The notes beneath the pieces are model-generated. The model was not told the origin of the DNA. It saw nothing but the letters and a program-made list of their open reading frames with translations, and did not search any database. This document shows positions 9,451 through 18,558 of a stretch of 64,000 bases of DNA, piece by piece. The DNA comes from Sphingomonas ginkgonis (GTDB taxonomy: Bacteria > Pseudomonadota > Alphaproteobacteria > Sphingomonadales > Sphingomonadaceae). Each line of letters begins with the position of its first letter. The stretch's first letter is position 1. Where the stretch lies: the NCBI RefSeq assembly GCF_003970925.1, contig NZ_RWJF01000001.1:1668501-1732500 (forward strand). Reading direction: 5' to 3'. A program made the translations under genes and the position numbers.

Positions 9451-9480
9451 AGCGGCGCGATCCCCGGGGAACGCGCCGCT
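9451..9480. terminator. Hairpin between convergent dksA and ydcH-like genes
   Basis: AGCGGCGCG (9451-9459) pairs perfectly with CGCGCCGCT (9472-9480), loop ATCCCCGGGGAA. On the minus strand the stem is followed by TTTTAC, so it suits the minus-strand ydcH-like gene best, but its place between converging genes suggests bidirectional use. Confidence 0.7.
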
Positions 9481-9562
9481 CGATTGGTCAGGGGATGGTG
9501 ATCCGGGCCGCTTGGATCGTCACTGGTTCGGCCCGGCTTCCCTCAGGTCGCCGAAGAGACCG

Positions 9563-9727
9563 TCAGTTCGGGGCGATCCCGAGCATATGGTCCTTGATCA
9601 TCAGCTTTTCGCGCTTAAGGCGATTCAGCAATTCATCGTCTGGATGCCGCCGGTGCTCTTCCGCGTCGATCATCGCGTGGAGCGCGGCATGCTTATTTGC
9701 CAGCGCGTCTGCCTGTGGTTTCTCCAT
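9563..9727 (-). CDS. YdcH-family (DUF465) small coiled-coil protein
   Basis: A 54-aa protein (MEKPQADALANKHAALHAMI onward) with the DUF465 pattern: short helix, E-x-x-R-x-P-D-D/E turn, then LNRLKREKLMIKDHM. The family is small, helical and of unknown molecular role, widespread in alphaproteobacteria. An upstream in-frame ATG at 9805 would add 26 residues, but the ATG at 9727 has a strong ribosome-binding site (AGGAAGGA) and gives the usual length. It is divergent from a second YdcH-like gene at 9877. Confidence 0.82.
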   Translation of the reverse strand: MEKPQADALANKHAALHAMIDAEEHRRHPDDELLNRLKREKLMIKDHMLGIAPN

Positions 9728-9876
9728 CGGGTCCGTCCTTCCTTGAAGAGTGACGATGCCCGACAATAAACCACGGATCGCCCCTTTTGTCGCGAGTCGA
9801 ATCATCCATTCAGCGTCTCAATTCCCCGGCCCGTCGTTGATGACGAAGCGGCCTTGCTGAGCTAATCGACGAAGCC

Positions 9877-10074
9877 ATGAACGACGACGATCCCTCCGCC
9901 AAGATCGGCGAATTGCGGGCCGAGCACGCGTTTCTCGACGAGCGGCTGCGCGCGGTTCAGGCCGATCCAGAGGGCGATATGCTGGAGGCCGCGCGGCTCA
10001 AGAAGCGCAAGCTGCTCCTCAAGGACCGGATCTCGCTCCTGCTCGACCGCTCAATCCCGGACATCATCGCCTGA
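9877..10074 (+). CDS. YdcH-family (DUF465) small protein, second copy
   Basis: A 65-aa protein: MNDDDPSAKIGELRAEHAFL, then ERLRAVQADPEGDMLEAARLKKRKLLLKDRISLLL, matching the DUF465 helix-turn-helix arrangement with the conserved L-K-K-x-K-L-x-L-K-D-x-I segment. It lies back to back with the other DUF465 gene across a 149-base divergent promoter region, and 82 bases upstream of the DUF1465 gene. The neighbourhood YdcH-DUF1465 recurs in sphingomonads as far as I recall. Function unknown. Confidence 0.82.
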   Translation: MNDDDPSAKIGELRAEHAFLDERLRAVQADPEGDMLEAARLKKRKLLLKDRISLLLDRSIPDIIA

Positions 10075-10156
10075 ACCGCCCAACCTGTCCCGCTGGGGCA
10101 CAGCGGCAACGGTTTTCAACCGAAGGACGTTTTCCGGCTCGTTCGACAATGCCAGA

Positions 10157-10642
10157 ATGAATTCCATGGACGAATCGCCCATCCAGGCCCGGATCACCCC
10201 GAGGCTCATCGAGTCGCTTTACACCGAGGCGATGGTGCTGGCCGACGAAGCGCGTGCCTACTTCGACGACAATGGGCGGTCCGAGCGGTCGGAGCTCGAC
10301 CCCTTTGTGCGGGTCGGGTTCGCCTGCGAATCGCTCAAGGTCACGACTCGGATCATGCATATCGTCGCCTGGCTCCTGACCCAGCGAGCGATCGAGAGCG
10401 GCGAGATAGAGCCTGGTGCAGCGAAGCGGCCGGAACGGCGGCTCGGTCGAGCCGGAGAGAGCGATAGCGAGATCTTCCCCAAGCTTCCGCCCGCCGCGCA
10501 GCGGCTGATCGGCTCGAGCATCGATCTCTATAATCGCGTTCGGCGGCTCGACGAGGAGGGTGTGCAGGACGCGCCCCCGAGCAGCCCGGCTCGTGCGCTG
10601 ATGGGTCGGCTAGAACGCGACTTCATCTGGCAGCGCTCCTGA
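10157..10642 (+). CDS. DUF1465 / RcdA-like protein
   Basis: A 161-aa helical protein with RLIESLYTEAMVLADEARAYF, ACESLKVTTRIMHIVAWLLTQRA and FPKLPPAAQRLIGSSIDLYNRVRRLDE, the three helices of the DUF1465 family. To my knowledge this family includes Caulobacter RcdA, the adaptor that helps ClpXP degrade the cell-cycle regulator CtrA. With CckA and DivL also in this window, an RcdA role is plausible, but assigning RcdA itself needs a phylogeny. The start could be the ATG at 10157 or the one at 10166. Confidence 0.82.
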   Translation: MNSMDESPIQARITPRLIESLYTEAMVLADEARAYFDDNGRSERSELDPFVRVGFACESLKVTTRIMHIVAWLLTQRAIESGEIEPGAAKRPERRLGRAGESDSEIFPKLPPAAQRLIGSSIDLYNRVRRLDEEGVQDAPPSSPARALMGRLERDFIWQRS

Positions 10643-10774
10643 CCGGACGGATTGATAGCCTCCGGGCCGACTAGGCAAAAATTACCGGCGGGAAAAAGCT
10701 GCCGACCCCTGCCACCCTATAATAAGCTTCGTGCGGCCCCGTGCCGTGCTTGCATGGAGCAGGGGTAGGCCAGG

Positions 10775-12508
10775 GTGAGAGAGGTGGTGGCGAAGATCGG
10801 CGCGGCGAGGCTGGCGCTGATCGGGGGAATCGCCATCGCCGCACTCGTTTCCCTGGCCTATTTCCGGCTCGGCGCGGACTCGGGCCCGATGGCCTATCTC
10901 TTCACCGATCTTGAGCCCTCGGCAGCGCAGTCGATCGCCGACAAGCTGTCGGCTGAAAAGGTGCCGTATCAGATCTCGCCCGACGGAACGGCGATCATGG
11001 CGCCGCAGTCCAGACTGGCCGAGCTTCGCATGAGCCTCGCCGGCGACCGCTTGGGCGGCAAGGTTGGCTATGAAGTGCTCGATCAGCAGCAGCCGTTCGG
11101 CGTCGCCGCCTCGCGCGCCAGGCTCGACGAAACGCGCGCGATCGAAGGCGAGCTGGCCCGCTCGGTGCGGACGCTCGACCATGTACAGGGCGCGCGCGTG
11201 CACATCGTCATGCCGGAGACCTCGCTGTTCTCGACCGAAAGAAGGCGCGCCACGGCCGCGGTGACGGTGAAGACCAGCTCGCGCCTGTCCGGCGAGAATG
11301 TCCAGGCCATCCGCTATCTCGTTGCCTCATCGGTGCCGGAGCTTGCGCCGGACAGCGTGTCGGTGATCGACCAGACCGGCGCATTGCTCGCGCGATCGGG
11401 CGATCCTGACGCGATCAACGCGGCTGATGCTGACGAGCGGCAGCAACAGGTCGAAGCCAAGCTCCGCCAGCAGGTCGAGAGCCTGCTCGAGCCGATCGTC
11501 GGGGTCGGCAAGGTCCGGGCGGAGGTCGCCGCGCAGATCGACCGTGACCAGACCCGGGAGGAGGCAACCGTTGTCGACCCCGACAAGCAGGCCATTGCGC
11601 ACCAGGTCAGCGTCGAGAGCAACGATCAGGACAGCCAAACGAGTGGGAGCGTCGGCGGCCCGGCCAGTATTTCGACCCAGTTGCCTGAGAACCCGAAAGC
11701 GGGCGCAAGCGCCGCCGGCGGCGATGGCAGCCAGTCGAAGAAGGCGGAGACCAGCGAGGACACGACTTGCGACCCGGAGAAGGCGCAGTTCACCACCTTC
11801 GTCAACTGGCAGATCCGCGGCGAGCTGCAGGGGCTTCGTTTCCGCCTCATGACCGACCAGCGGCCCTCGGCCAAGAAGGTGGAGGCGACCACCGTCTCGC
11901 TCCACTCGGTGGCGCTCGGCACCGAGGGCGAGGAGACCACGCTGGAAGCACTGATCGTCGACGAGGAGGCGCTCGAGCGGGTCGAGGCGGGGGCATCGGC
12001 GCACCTGGCGACCAAGGCCGCGACGGCGCTGGTCGACGGCTACATCAGCCGCAATCGCGAGGCGGCGGTGCAGGCGCTGCGGCGGCAGCTGCCCAAGCGC
12101 GTGCTGGCCCGGCTGCGGAGCGACGGGCCGCGGCTCAAGAGCGCCATGCTCGGGCTCGACCCGGCCGACCTCGAGCGGATCGACCGCAAGCTGGAGCGCG
12201 ATCGCCACATCCTGCTCAACCGGGTGTTCGGCAATCTCGAGGACGAGTTCGACCTAAGCATCAGCCGGGAACAGGTGCGCCAGACGGTCCGCCGAGCGGC
12301 CCGGCAGATCGCCGAGCTGGCCGGCAGCGAGCCGCGGTTCCGGGTCATGGCCGAGCTCGCCGGACCGCAGTTCGCCGGCCATGCCGCGCACGCCGAGGCG
12401 GAGACCGTCACGACCAGGCCGCCGGTGATCGAGGGCATCCGGCGCCCGGCACCGGCGCTGTCGCTGGTGTCCTCCTCTCCGTTCCCGCGCCCCCGACTGG
12501 CCGCGTGA
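10775..12508 (+). CDS. FliF-like MS-ring protein with a non-FliF C-terminal half
   Basis: 577 aa, GTG start. Residues 12-32 form a membrane helix. Residues about 38-290 match flagellar MS-ring FliF: MAYLFTDLEPSAAQSIADKL, SRLAELRMSLAG, QPFGVAASRARLDETRAIEGELARS, VRTLDHVQGARVHIVMPE, SVIDQTGALLA and the VVDPDKQAI segment. After a low-complexity linker (residues 290-330) the expected N-Y-E-x-x-x-T-x, beta-collar, second membrane helix and FliG-binding tail are missing. Instead residues 331-577 are soluble, charged and helical (AATALVDGYISRNREAAVQ, then GNLEDEFDLSISREQV) and not recognised. No fliG, fliE or other flagellar gene is nearby; smpB follows. It may be a deletion fusion or a repurposed ring protein. 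It cannot be a complete MS-ring/C-ring connector. Confidence 0.8.
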   Translation: MREVVAKIGAARLALIGGIAIAALVSLAYFRLGADSGPMAYLFTDLEPSAAQSIADKLSAEKVPYQISPDGTAIMAPQSRLAELRMSLAGDRLGGKVGYEVLDQQQPFGVAASRARLDETRAIEGELARSVRTLDHVQGARVHIVMPETSLFSTERRRATAAVTVKTSSRLSGENVQAIRYLVASSVPELAPDSVSVIDQTGALLARSGDPDAINAADADERQQQVEAKLRQQVESLLEPIVGVGKVRAEVAAQIDRDQTREEATVVDPDKQAIAHQVSVESNDQDSQTSGSVGGPASISTQLPENPKAGASAAGGDGSQSKKAETSEDTTCDPEKAQFTTFVNWQIRGELQGLRFRLMTDQRPSAKKVEATTVSLHSVALGTEGEETTLEALIVDEEALERVEAGASAHLATKAATALVDGYISRNREAAVQALRRQLPKRVLARLRSDGPRLKSAMLGLDPADLERIDRKLERDRHILLNRVFGNLEDEFDLSISREQVRQTVRRAARQIAELAGSEPRFRVMAELAGPQFAGHAAHAEAETVTTRPPVIEGIRRPAPALSLVSSSPFPRPRLAA

Positions 12509-12546
12509 CGCTTGCCACGCGGGGTGCGGCAGCCTAGCTGCGCCCC

Positions 12547-13029
12547 GTGTCCAAGCCTTCCCCAGCTCCGTTCGACAAGGCCAAGATCGTCGCCGAGAAC
12601 CGGCGTGCCCACTACGAATATTTCGTGGAGGAGCGGTTCGAGGCGGGGATCGAGCTGCGGGGGACCGAGGTCAAGAGTCTCCGCACCGGCCAGGGCTCGA
12701 TCGCCGAGAGCTATGCGGCGGTCGACGGGGAAGAGGTGTTCCTCGTGAACAGCTCCATCCCCGAATACAAGAACGGCAGCTGGCTGAACCACGAACCGCG
12801 CCGCCGCCGGCGGCTTCTGCTCCGCCGACGTGAAATCAACAAGTTGCAGGGCGCCGTTGCGCGGCAGGGGCTTACGCTGGTGCCCCTGTCGGTGTATTTC
12901 AACGGCGCGGGCAAAGCCAAGGTCGAGCTGGCTCTGGCGAGAGGCAAGAAGGTGCACGACAAGCGCGAGACGGTGAAGGAGCGCGACTGGAAGCGCGAGC
13001 AGGGCCGGTTGCTGCGGGACCGCGGCTAG
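12547..13029 (+). CDS. smpB: SsrA-binding protein
   Basis: Partner of tmRNA in trans-translation: it delivers tmRNA to stalled ribosomes. The 160-aa product shows the SmpB barrel pattern [106 protein letters not shown], and the basic C-terminal tail needed for decoding-site contact. GTG start. The tmRNA gene itself is not in this window. Its stop overlaps the next GTG start by one base. Confidence 0.96.
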   Translation: MSKPSPAPFDKAKIVAENRRAHYEYFVEERFEAGIELRGTEVKSLRTGQGSIAESYAAVDGEEVFLVNSSIPEYKNGSWLNHEPRRRRRLLLRRREINKLQGAVARQGLTLVPLSVYFNGAGKAKVELALARGKKVHDKRETVKERDWKREQGRLLRDRG

Positions 13030-13592
13030 TGAGCGTGCTCGCGGCCGGCACCAAGTTCGTCCGCCGCCATCTCCCGCGCCGGGAGACGATCCACCAGTAT
13101 CGGCTGCTTCGGCCCTTCGCGCGACACCTGTCGCACCCCGCGCTGTGGCGGCTCAACCGCCGCTCGGTTCCCCGCGGCGTGGCGATCGGGCTGGGGATCG
13201 GGATCATCATCCCGTTCATGCACACGGTCGTCGCGGCGCTGATCGCCCTGCCGGCCCGGGCCAACATCGCGGTGGCGGCCGCCTTCACGCTGTTGGTCAA
13301 CCCGTTGACCATCCCGCCGCTCTATTACGCCGCCTACCGGGTCGGCCGGTGGGAGCTTCATACCGACGTCATCGTCGATCCTGCGCAGGTCGACCGGCTC
13401 GGCAGCGAGCTCAGCCGTTTCCTCTTCTGGCTGCATGCCGCGTCCGGGCCGATCGCGCTCGGCATCCTGACCATCTCGCTGGGAGCGGCGCTGTTCGGCT
13501 ATGCCGGAAGCAAGCTGGTGTACCGGCAGCTGGTGCGTCGCCGCTGGCGCGAGCGGAGGCTGTCCCGGCGCGGGCCGTTCGTCGACGCATGA
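13029..13592 (+). CDS. DUF2062 membrane protein
   Basis: A 187-aa inner-membrane protein. The family core reads SVPRGVAIGLGIGIIIPFMHTVVAALIALPARANIAVAAAFTLLVNPLTIPPLYYAAYRVG, with the conserved N-P-x-T-x-P-P-x-Y of DUF2062. A further hydrophobic segment lies near residues 145-165, and both ends are strongly basic (positive-inside). The GTG start overlaps the smpB stop by one base, giving a two-gene unit. Function of the family is unknown. Confidence 0.85.
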   Translation: MSVLAAGTKFVRRHLPRRETIHQYRLLRPFARHLSHPALWRLNRRSVPRGVAIGLGIGIIIPFMHTVVAALIALPARANIAVAAAFTLLVNPLTIPPLYYAAYRVGRWELHTDVIVDPAQVDRLGSELSRFLFWLHAASGPIALGILTISLGAALFGYAGSKLVYRQLVRRRWRERRLSRRGPFVDA

Positions 13593-13673
13593 GCGCTGTT
13601 CGTCGACCAACCCGACCCCATTTCACAACCATTCGCCGAGAAGCCGACCGTTGATTGGCTGGAGAGAAGCCCG

Positions 13674-15755
13674 ATGAAATCCCTTTCGATGTTGCTTGCC
13701 ACCACCGCGCTGCTCGTCGGCTGCGCCAGTCAGTCCGAACGGCCGATGGCCATGGCTCCCGCTGCGATGCCGGCCGAAGCGGCGGCACCGGCGCCCATGC
13801 CCGCCGCCGCGCCCAAGCCACAGTATGGCAGCTTCGGGGTCGACACGGCCGGAATGGACCGGGCCGTGCAGGCCGGCGACAACTTCTACCAGTTCGCGAA
13901 CGGCACCTGGGCACGGACGACCCAAATCCCGGCGGACAAGTCGAACTACGGCATGTTCACAGTGCTCGACGACCTGTCGCGCGACCGCACCCGCCAGATC
14001 ATCGAGGAACAGGCGAAGGACCCGAACAGCCGCATCGGCGCCGCGTACCAGAGCTACATGGACGCCGCCGCAGTCGAGACCAAGGGACTCGCCCCGTTCA
14101 ATCCCTGGCTGAACCAGATTCGCGGGCTGAAGTCGCGGGCGCAGTTGCCCGACCTCTACGCCGCCGCGGCGCAGCTGCAGATCGGGACCCCGTTCGCCAG
14201 CTTCGTCGGCCAGGACGACAAGCAGCCCGACCAGTATATCCTGTCATTCGCCCAGTCCGGGCTCGGGATGCCGGACCGCGACTATTACCTGTCCAAGGAT
14301 CCCAAGCTCGCCGAGACCAAGGCGCGCTATCTGCAGCATCTGACCACCATGCTGACGCTGGCGGGCGAGCAGAACGCCGCAGCGCGCGCCCGGGCGGTGC
14401 TGGCGTTCGAGGACCAGATCGCCGCGGCGAGCTGGACCAAGATCGACAGCCGCGACGCGACCAAGACCTACAACAAGTACAAGCTGTCGCAGCTGAAGAC
14501 GCTCGCTCCCGGCTTCGACTTTGGGCGCCTGATCGAGAAGAGCGGTGCGCAGGGCGTCGACAATCTGATCGTGGCCCAGCCGACCGCGGTGACCAAGATC
14601 TCGCGGCTGGTCGGCGCGGCGCCGCTCGGCGTGCTGCGGGACCAGCTGCTTGTCCGCTCGCTCGATGCCTATTCGGCCTACCTTCCGGCCTCCTTCGACA
14701 ACGAGAATTTCGCCTTCTATGGCACGACTTTGTCGGGCACGCCGCAGCAGGAGGTGCGGTGGAAGCGGGCGGTGAATTTCACCACCGGCGCGCTCGGCGA
14801 CGATGTTTCGAAGCTCTACGTCGCGCGCTACTTTCCGCCGGAGACGAAGGCGGCCGCCGACCAGCTGGTCAAGAACGTCATCGCCGCAATGGACCGGCGG
14901 ATCGACAAGCTCGACTGGATGAGCGCCGGGACCAAGGTGAAGGCGCACGCCAAGCTCGCCGCCTTCACCCCCAAGATCGGCTATCCGAGTCAGTGGCGCG
15001 ACATGAGCGGGCTGCAGATCGACCGGGCGGACCTGCTCGGCAACGCGATGCGCTCCAACCGCTTCGACTATGACTACAACGTCGCGAAGCTCGGCAAGGC
15101 GATCTACAAGTGGGAATGGGGCATGACCCCGATGACGATCAACGCCTATGCCAATTTCGGCATGGTCGAGATCGTCTTCCCGGCCGCCATCCTGCAGCCG
15201 CCGTTCTTCGATCCGAACGCGGATCCGGCGGTGAACTATGGCGGGATCGGCGCGGTGATCGGACACGAGCTCAGCCACCACTTTGACGACCAGGGCGCCA
15301 AGTACGACCTCAGCGGCCGGCTGACCGACTGGTGGACGCCGGCGGACGTGGCCGCGTTCAAGAGCCGGCTCGACAAGCTGGGCGCGCAGTACGACGCCTA
15401 CGAGCCGCTGCCGGGCATGCACGTCCAGGGCAAGCTGACGATGGGCGAGAATGTCGCCGACCTGGCCGGCCTGACCGTCGCGCATGACGCCTATCTCGCC
15501 TCGCTGAACGGCGCCGCGCCGCCGGTGATCGACGGGACGACCGCGGACCAGCGCTTTTATCTCGGCTGGGCGCAGGTGTGGCGGCGCAACTATCGCGAGG
15601 CGAACCTGCGCCAGCGGCTGCTGACCGATCCGCACAGCCCGAGCGAGCAGCGCGGCAACATCGTGCGCAACATGGATCCTTGGTACTCGGCGTTCGACGT
15701 CAAGGCGGGGCAGAAGCTGTATCTCTCCCCGACCGACCGGGTTCGGATCTGGTAA
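13674..15755 (+). CDS. M13-family zinc metallopeptidase, lipoprotein
   Basis: Neprilysin/PepO-like endopeptidase of 693 aa. The signal MKSLSMLLATTALLVGC ends in a lipobox with Cys17, followed by an Ala/Pro-rich linker, so it is exported and probably anchored in the outer membrane. The M13_N domain starts near residue 55 (GDNFYQFANGTW). The zinc site HELSH is at residues 531-535, with the third ligand Glu592 in GENVADLAG; NAYANF and the C-terminal RVRIW are also family-typical. Spacing of the two motifs (about 57 residues) is normal, so the enzyme should be active on short peptides in the periplasm. It is followed 9 bases later by cckA. Confidence 0.93.
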   Translation: MKSLSMLLATTALLVGCASQSERPMAMAPAAMPAEAAAPAPMPAAAPKPQYGSFGVDTAGMDRAVQAGDNFYQFANGTWARTTQIPADKSNYGMFTVLDDLSRDRTRQIIEEQAKDPNSRIGAAYQSYMDAAAVETKGLAPFNPWLNQIRGLKSRAQLPDLYAAAAQLQIGTPFASFVGQDDKQPDQYILSFAQSGLGMPDRDYYLSKDPKLAETKARYLQHLTTMLTLAGEQNAAARARAVLAFEDQIAAASWTKIDSRDATKTYNKYKLSQLKTLAPGFDFGRLIEKSGAQGVDNLIVAQPTAVTKISRLVGAAPLGVLRDQLLVRSLDAYSAYLPASFDNENFAFYGTTLSGTPQQEVRWKRAVNFTTGALGDDVSKLYVARYFPPETKAAADQLVKNVIAAMDRRIDKLDWMSAGTKVKAHAKLAAFTPKIGYPSQWRDMSGLQIDRADLLGNAMRSNRFDYDYNVAKLGKAIYKWEWGMTPMTINAYANFGMVEIVFPAAILQPPFFDPNADPAVNYGGIGAVIGHELSHHFDDQGAKYDLSGRLTDWWTPADVAAFKSRLDKLGAQYDAYEPLPGMHVQGKLTMGENVADLAGLTVAHDAYLASLNGAAPPVIDGTTADQRFYLGWAQVWRRNYREANLRQRLLTDPHSPSEQRGNIVRNMDPWYSAFDVKAGQKLYLSPTDRVRIW

Positions 15756-15764
15756 GGGGACGGG

Positions 15765-18146
15765 ATGCTTCACGCCGAGCTCGCCGCGATCGATGCGGAG
15801 CCGCTTGATCACGGCGGGCCTTGGCTCTTCCCCTCGATCGCCGGGGCGGGGCTTGCCAGCCTTGCGCTGATCGCCTGGGTGGTCGGATCGCCGCTGGTCG
15901 CGGGCGTGCTGGCGGTTGCTGCGCTGGGCGCGATGGCCGGGCTGTGGGTTCTTGCGCAGCGATCGGCCGTGCCTCCGATCGTCGCCGAGCCGCTGAGCGG
16001 AGGCCCGTCCGCGGACTTCGCACTGGTGGGCGCCGCCTTGTCGATGGTGGGCGATCCGGCGGCGATCACCGACGGAATGGGCACGCTGCTTTCCGCCAAC
16101 GGCCCGTGGCGGGAGCGCTTCGGGCCGACGCCGCCGCGCGGCATCGGGCGCGACGATCATGCGCGCGAGGGGATCGAGCTGGCGCGCACGCTGGCGTGGC
16201 GGGACGGCTCCGGCTGCGCGGCGAACATCGATACGGCCTCGGGGTCGATCGCGGTCGAGACCGAGCGGGTCGGGGTCAACGGCGACCAGCTGATCTGGCG
16301 GGTCCCGACCCGTCCTTCGCTGGACCCGATGTCGCGAGCGGTGTCGCAGATCTCGGGCACGCTTGGCGAGCAGCTCGCCTCCGCCGGGGTGATGGCGGCG
16401 CTGGCGGACGACCAGGGCAAGCTGCGAGCGGCCAATGCGCCATTCTCCGTGCGCTGCAAGCCGGCGGACGGCGCCAACCTCGAGGAACTGCTGGTCCCGC
16501 TCGAGGGTGGGTCGGTGCGTCTCGCGAACGAGGGAGACGGCGGGCAGAACCTCCACGCCATCCATGTTCCGCTCGATCCCAGCGGGGAGGGCCGGGCCGG
16601 GACCTTCCTGCTGTTCCCGGCCCCGGAGGCCGCTAACGTCGCCAGCACCGGCAATGTGCAGGCCCTGCTCGACGTCCTGCCGATCGGCCTTGCGCTGGTG
16701 AACCGCGACGGTCGGTTCATCACCATGAACAAGGCGTTCCAGGTAGCCGGCGGGATCGGCGAGCGGCCGCCGAGCTTTCCCGGCGATCTGGTGGTGAAGG
16801 AAGACAAGGCGGCGGTCGCGGACGCGGTGCGCCGCAACGCCCGCGGGCCGGCCATGTCGGGCGATCTGGCGGTCCGGCTGAACCATCTGCCGGGAGAACC
16901 GGTCGCGCTGACGATCGCCGGGCTGCGCGGGCTCGGCGAGGCGGTGGTCCTGCTGCTGCTCAAGGACAATAGCGAGGAGGCCAAGCTCAAGCGCCAGATC
17001 GCGCAGGCGACCAAGATGCAGGCGGTCGGACAGCTCGCCGGCGGCGTCGCGCACGACTTCAACAACATCCTGACCGCGATTATCGGCCATTGCGACCTGA
17101 TGCTGATGCGCCACACGCCCGGCGACAGCGACTATGACGACATCCAGCAGATCAAGTCGAACTCCAACCGCGCGGCGGGGCTGACCCGCCAGCTGCTCGC
17201 CTTCTCGCGCCAGCAGACGCTGCGGCCGCAGGTGCTGCAGCTGCCTGACGTGGTCAGCGAAGTATCGCACCTCCTCAAGCGACTGCTCGGCGAGACGGTG
17301 GTGCTGAACGTCAAGCATGGACGGGACCTCGGCTCCGTCCGGGCCGACCCGGGCCAGCTCGAGCAGGTGATCGTCAACCTCGCGGTAAACGCCCGGGACG
17401 CGATGGCGGGAACGGGCGGCGGCACGCTGACCATCCAGACCTATCCGGTGCGCGCCGACCAGGTGGCCGAACTGGGCTCCGAGATCCTGCCGATCGCCGA
17501 CTATTCGGCGCTCAGTATATCCGACACCGGCTGCGGAATCCCGCCCAACGTGCTCGGCAAGGTATTCGAGCCGTTCTTCACCACCAAGGAAGTGGGCAAG
17601 GGCACCGGGCTCGGGCTCTCGACCGTCTACGGCATCGTCAAGCAGTCGGGCGGCTTCATCTTCGCCGAGAGCAAGGTCGGGGAGGGGACGAGCTTCGTCA
17701 TCTACCTGCCTGTTCACCGCGAGGAGAAGAGCAGCCGTCGCGAGGCGCCGGTCGAGAAGGTCAAGCAGGAAGAGCTGTGGGGCACCGGCACTGTCCTGCT
17801 GGTGGAGGACGAGCCGATGGTCCGCACGGTCGCCGAGCGCGCGCTGACCCGCCAGGGCTACCGCGTGGTCACCGCCAACAATGGCGAGGAAGCGCTCGAG
17901 ATCCTCGACAAGGGTGACGAATTCGCGCTGCTCATCAGCGATGTCGTGATGCCGGCGATGGATGGGCCGACGATGGTGCGCGAGGCGCGCAAGAGCCGTC
18001 CCGACCTCAAGGTGCTCTTCATGTCGGGCTATGCCGAAGAGCAGCTCCGCAAGTCAATCGACATCGCCAATGTCGCCTTCCTGCCCAAGCCTTTCTCGGT
18101 GCAGGAACTGGCCGAGGCGGCGCGGCGCACGCTGGCTGCTAAGTAG
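15765..18146 (+). CDS. cckA: Hybrid sensor histidine kinase/phosphatase CckA
   Basis: 793 aa. Two hydrophobic segments at about residues 23-66 anchor it; PAS-like regions follow (one near 300-420, beginning VQALLDVLPIGLALVNRDG). The H-box AVGQLAGGVAHDFNNILTAI places the phospho-acceptor at His430. The ATPase domain has VNLAVNARDAM, DTGCGIPP and GTGLGLSTVYGIVKQSGG. A C-terminal receiver (VLLVEDEPMVRTV) has the acceptor Asp726 in ISDVVMPAMDG. This layout and the HDFNN H-box match CckA, which with ChpT feeds phosphate to CtrA and CpdR. ChpT and CtrA are not in the window; DivL, a known CckA regulator, is encoded at 47531. Confidence 0.92.
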   Translation: MLHAELAAIDAEPLDHGGPWLFPSIAGAGLASLALIAWVVGSPLVAGVLAVAALGAMAGLWVLAQRSAVPPIVAEPLSGGPSADFALVGAALSMVGDPAAITDGMGTLLSANGPWRERFGPTPPRGIGRDDHAREGIELARTLAWRDGSGCAANIDTASGSIAVETERVGVNGDQLIWRVPTRPSLDPMSRAVSQISGTLGEQLASAGVMAALADDQGKLRAANAPFSVRCKPADGANLEELLVPLEGGSVRLANEGDGGQNLHAIHVPLDPSGEGRAGTFLLFPAPEAANVASTGNVQALLDVLPIGLALVNRDGRFITMNKAFQVAGGIGERPPSFPGDLVVKEDKAAVADAVRRNARGPAMSGDLAVRLNHLPGEPVALTIAGLRGLGEAVVLLLLKDNSEEAKLKRQIAQATKMQAVGQLAGGVAHDFNNILTAIIGHCDLMLMRHTPGDSDYDDIQQIKSNSNRAAGLTRQLLAFSRQQTLRPQVLQLPDVVSEVSHLLKRLLGETVVLNVKHGRDLGSVRADPGQLEQVIVNLAVNARDAMAGTGGGTLTIQTYPVRADQVAELGSEILPIADYSALSISDTGCGIPPNVLGKVFEPFFTTKEVGKGTGLGLSTVYGIVKQSGGFIFAESKVGEGTSFVIYLPVHREEKSSRREAPVEKVKQEELWGTGTVLLVEDEPMVRTVAERALTRQGYRVVTANNGEEALEILDKGDEFALLISDVVMPAMDGPTMVREARKSRPDLKVLFMSGYAEEQLRKSIDIANVAFLPKPFSVQELAEAARRTLAAK

Positions 18147-18198
18147 GTTGATGAGATTTGACTAGGCGAGTTGCCGTTTGCCGCTTATTTGCCGGCCT

Positions 18199-18555
18199 GT
18201 GACCGACATCCGTTCCATCCTGATCGTCGAAGACGAACCCCTGATCGCCATGATGCTCGAGGATTTCCTCGACAGCCTCGGCCACCGGGTCGTGGGCATC
18301 TGCGACACCGTCAAGGACGCGCTCGGGCATGTCGAGAAGGGCGGCTTCGACTGCGCCGTGCTCGACGTCAACCTCAAGGGCGAGAATGTCTGGCCCGTCG
18401 CCAAGGCGATGCGCGAGAAGGAGCTTCCGTTCGTGATCGCGAGCGGCGGCCATGTCGAACCGCCGCCGGCCGAGTTCGCGCAGGTGCCGATGATCGAGAA
18501 GCCCTACACGATCGACCGGGTCACGCCGGCGATTGAGAAGGCCATCGCCGGCTAG
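18199..18555 (+). CDS. Single-domain response regulator
   Basis: A stand-alone receiver of 118 aa (GTG start; an in-frame TTG at 18178 would add seven residues). RSILIVEDEPLIAMMLEDFLDSLGHRV holds the acidic pair; the phospho-acceptor is Asp56 in CAVLDVNLKG; the conserved Thr/Ser position falls in VIASGG and the Lys in MIEKPY. There is no output domain, so it would relay or buffer phosphate or bind a partner. It begins 52 bases after cckA on the same strand, but its sequence is not CpdR- or DivK-specific, so CckA need not be its kinase. It ends 3 bases before the convergent tyrS. Confidence 0.87.
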   Translation: MTDIRSILIVEDEPLIAMMLEDFLDSLGHRVVGICDTVKDALGHVEKGGFDCAVLDVNLKGENVWPVAKAMREKELPFVIASGGHVEPPPAEFAQVPMIEKPYTIDRVTPAIEKAIAG

Positions 18556-18558
18556 GCA

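Noticed and set aside
14244..17717. Very long minus-strand open frame (1157 codons) opposite the M13 peptidase and cckA
   Set aside because: It is antisense to two well-supported genes; long antisense frames arise from the high GC at third positions. The protein has no domain and is Arg/Leu/Asp-rich.
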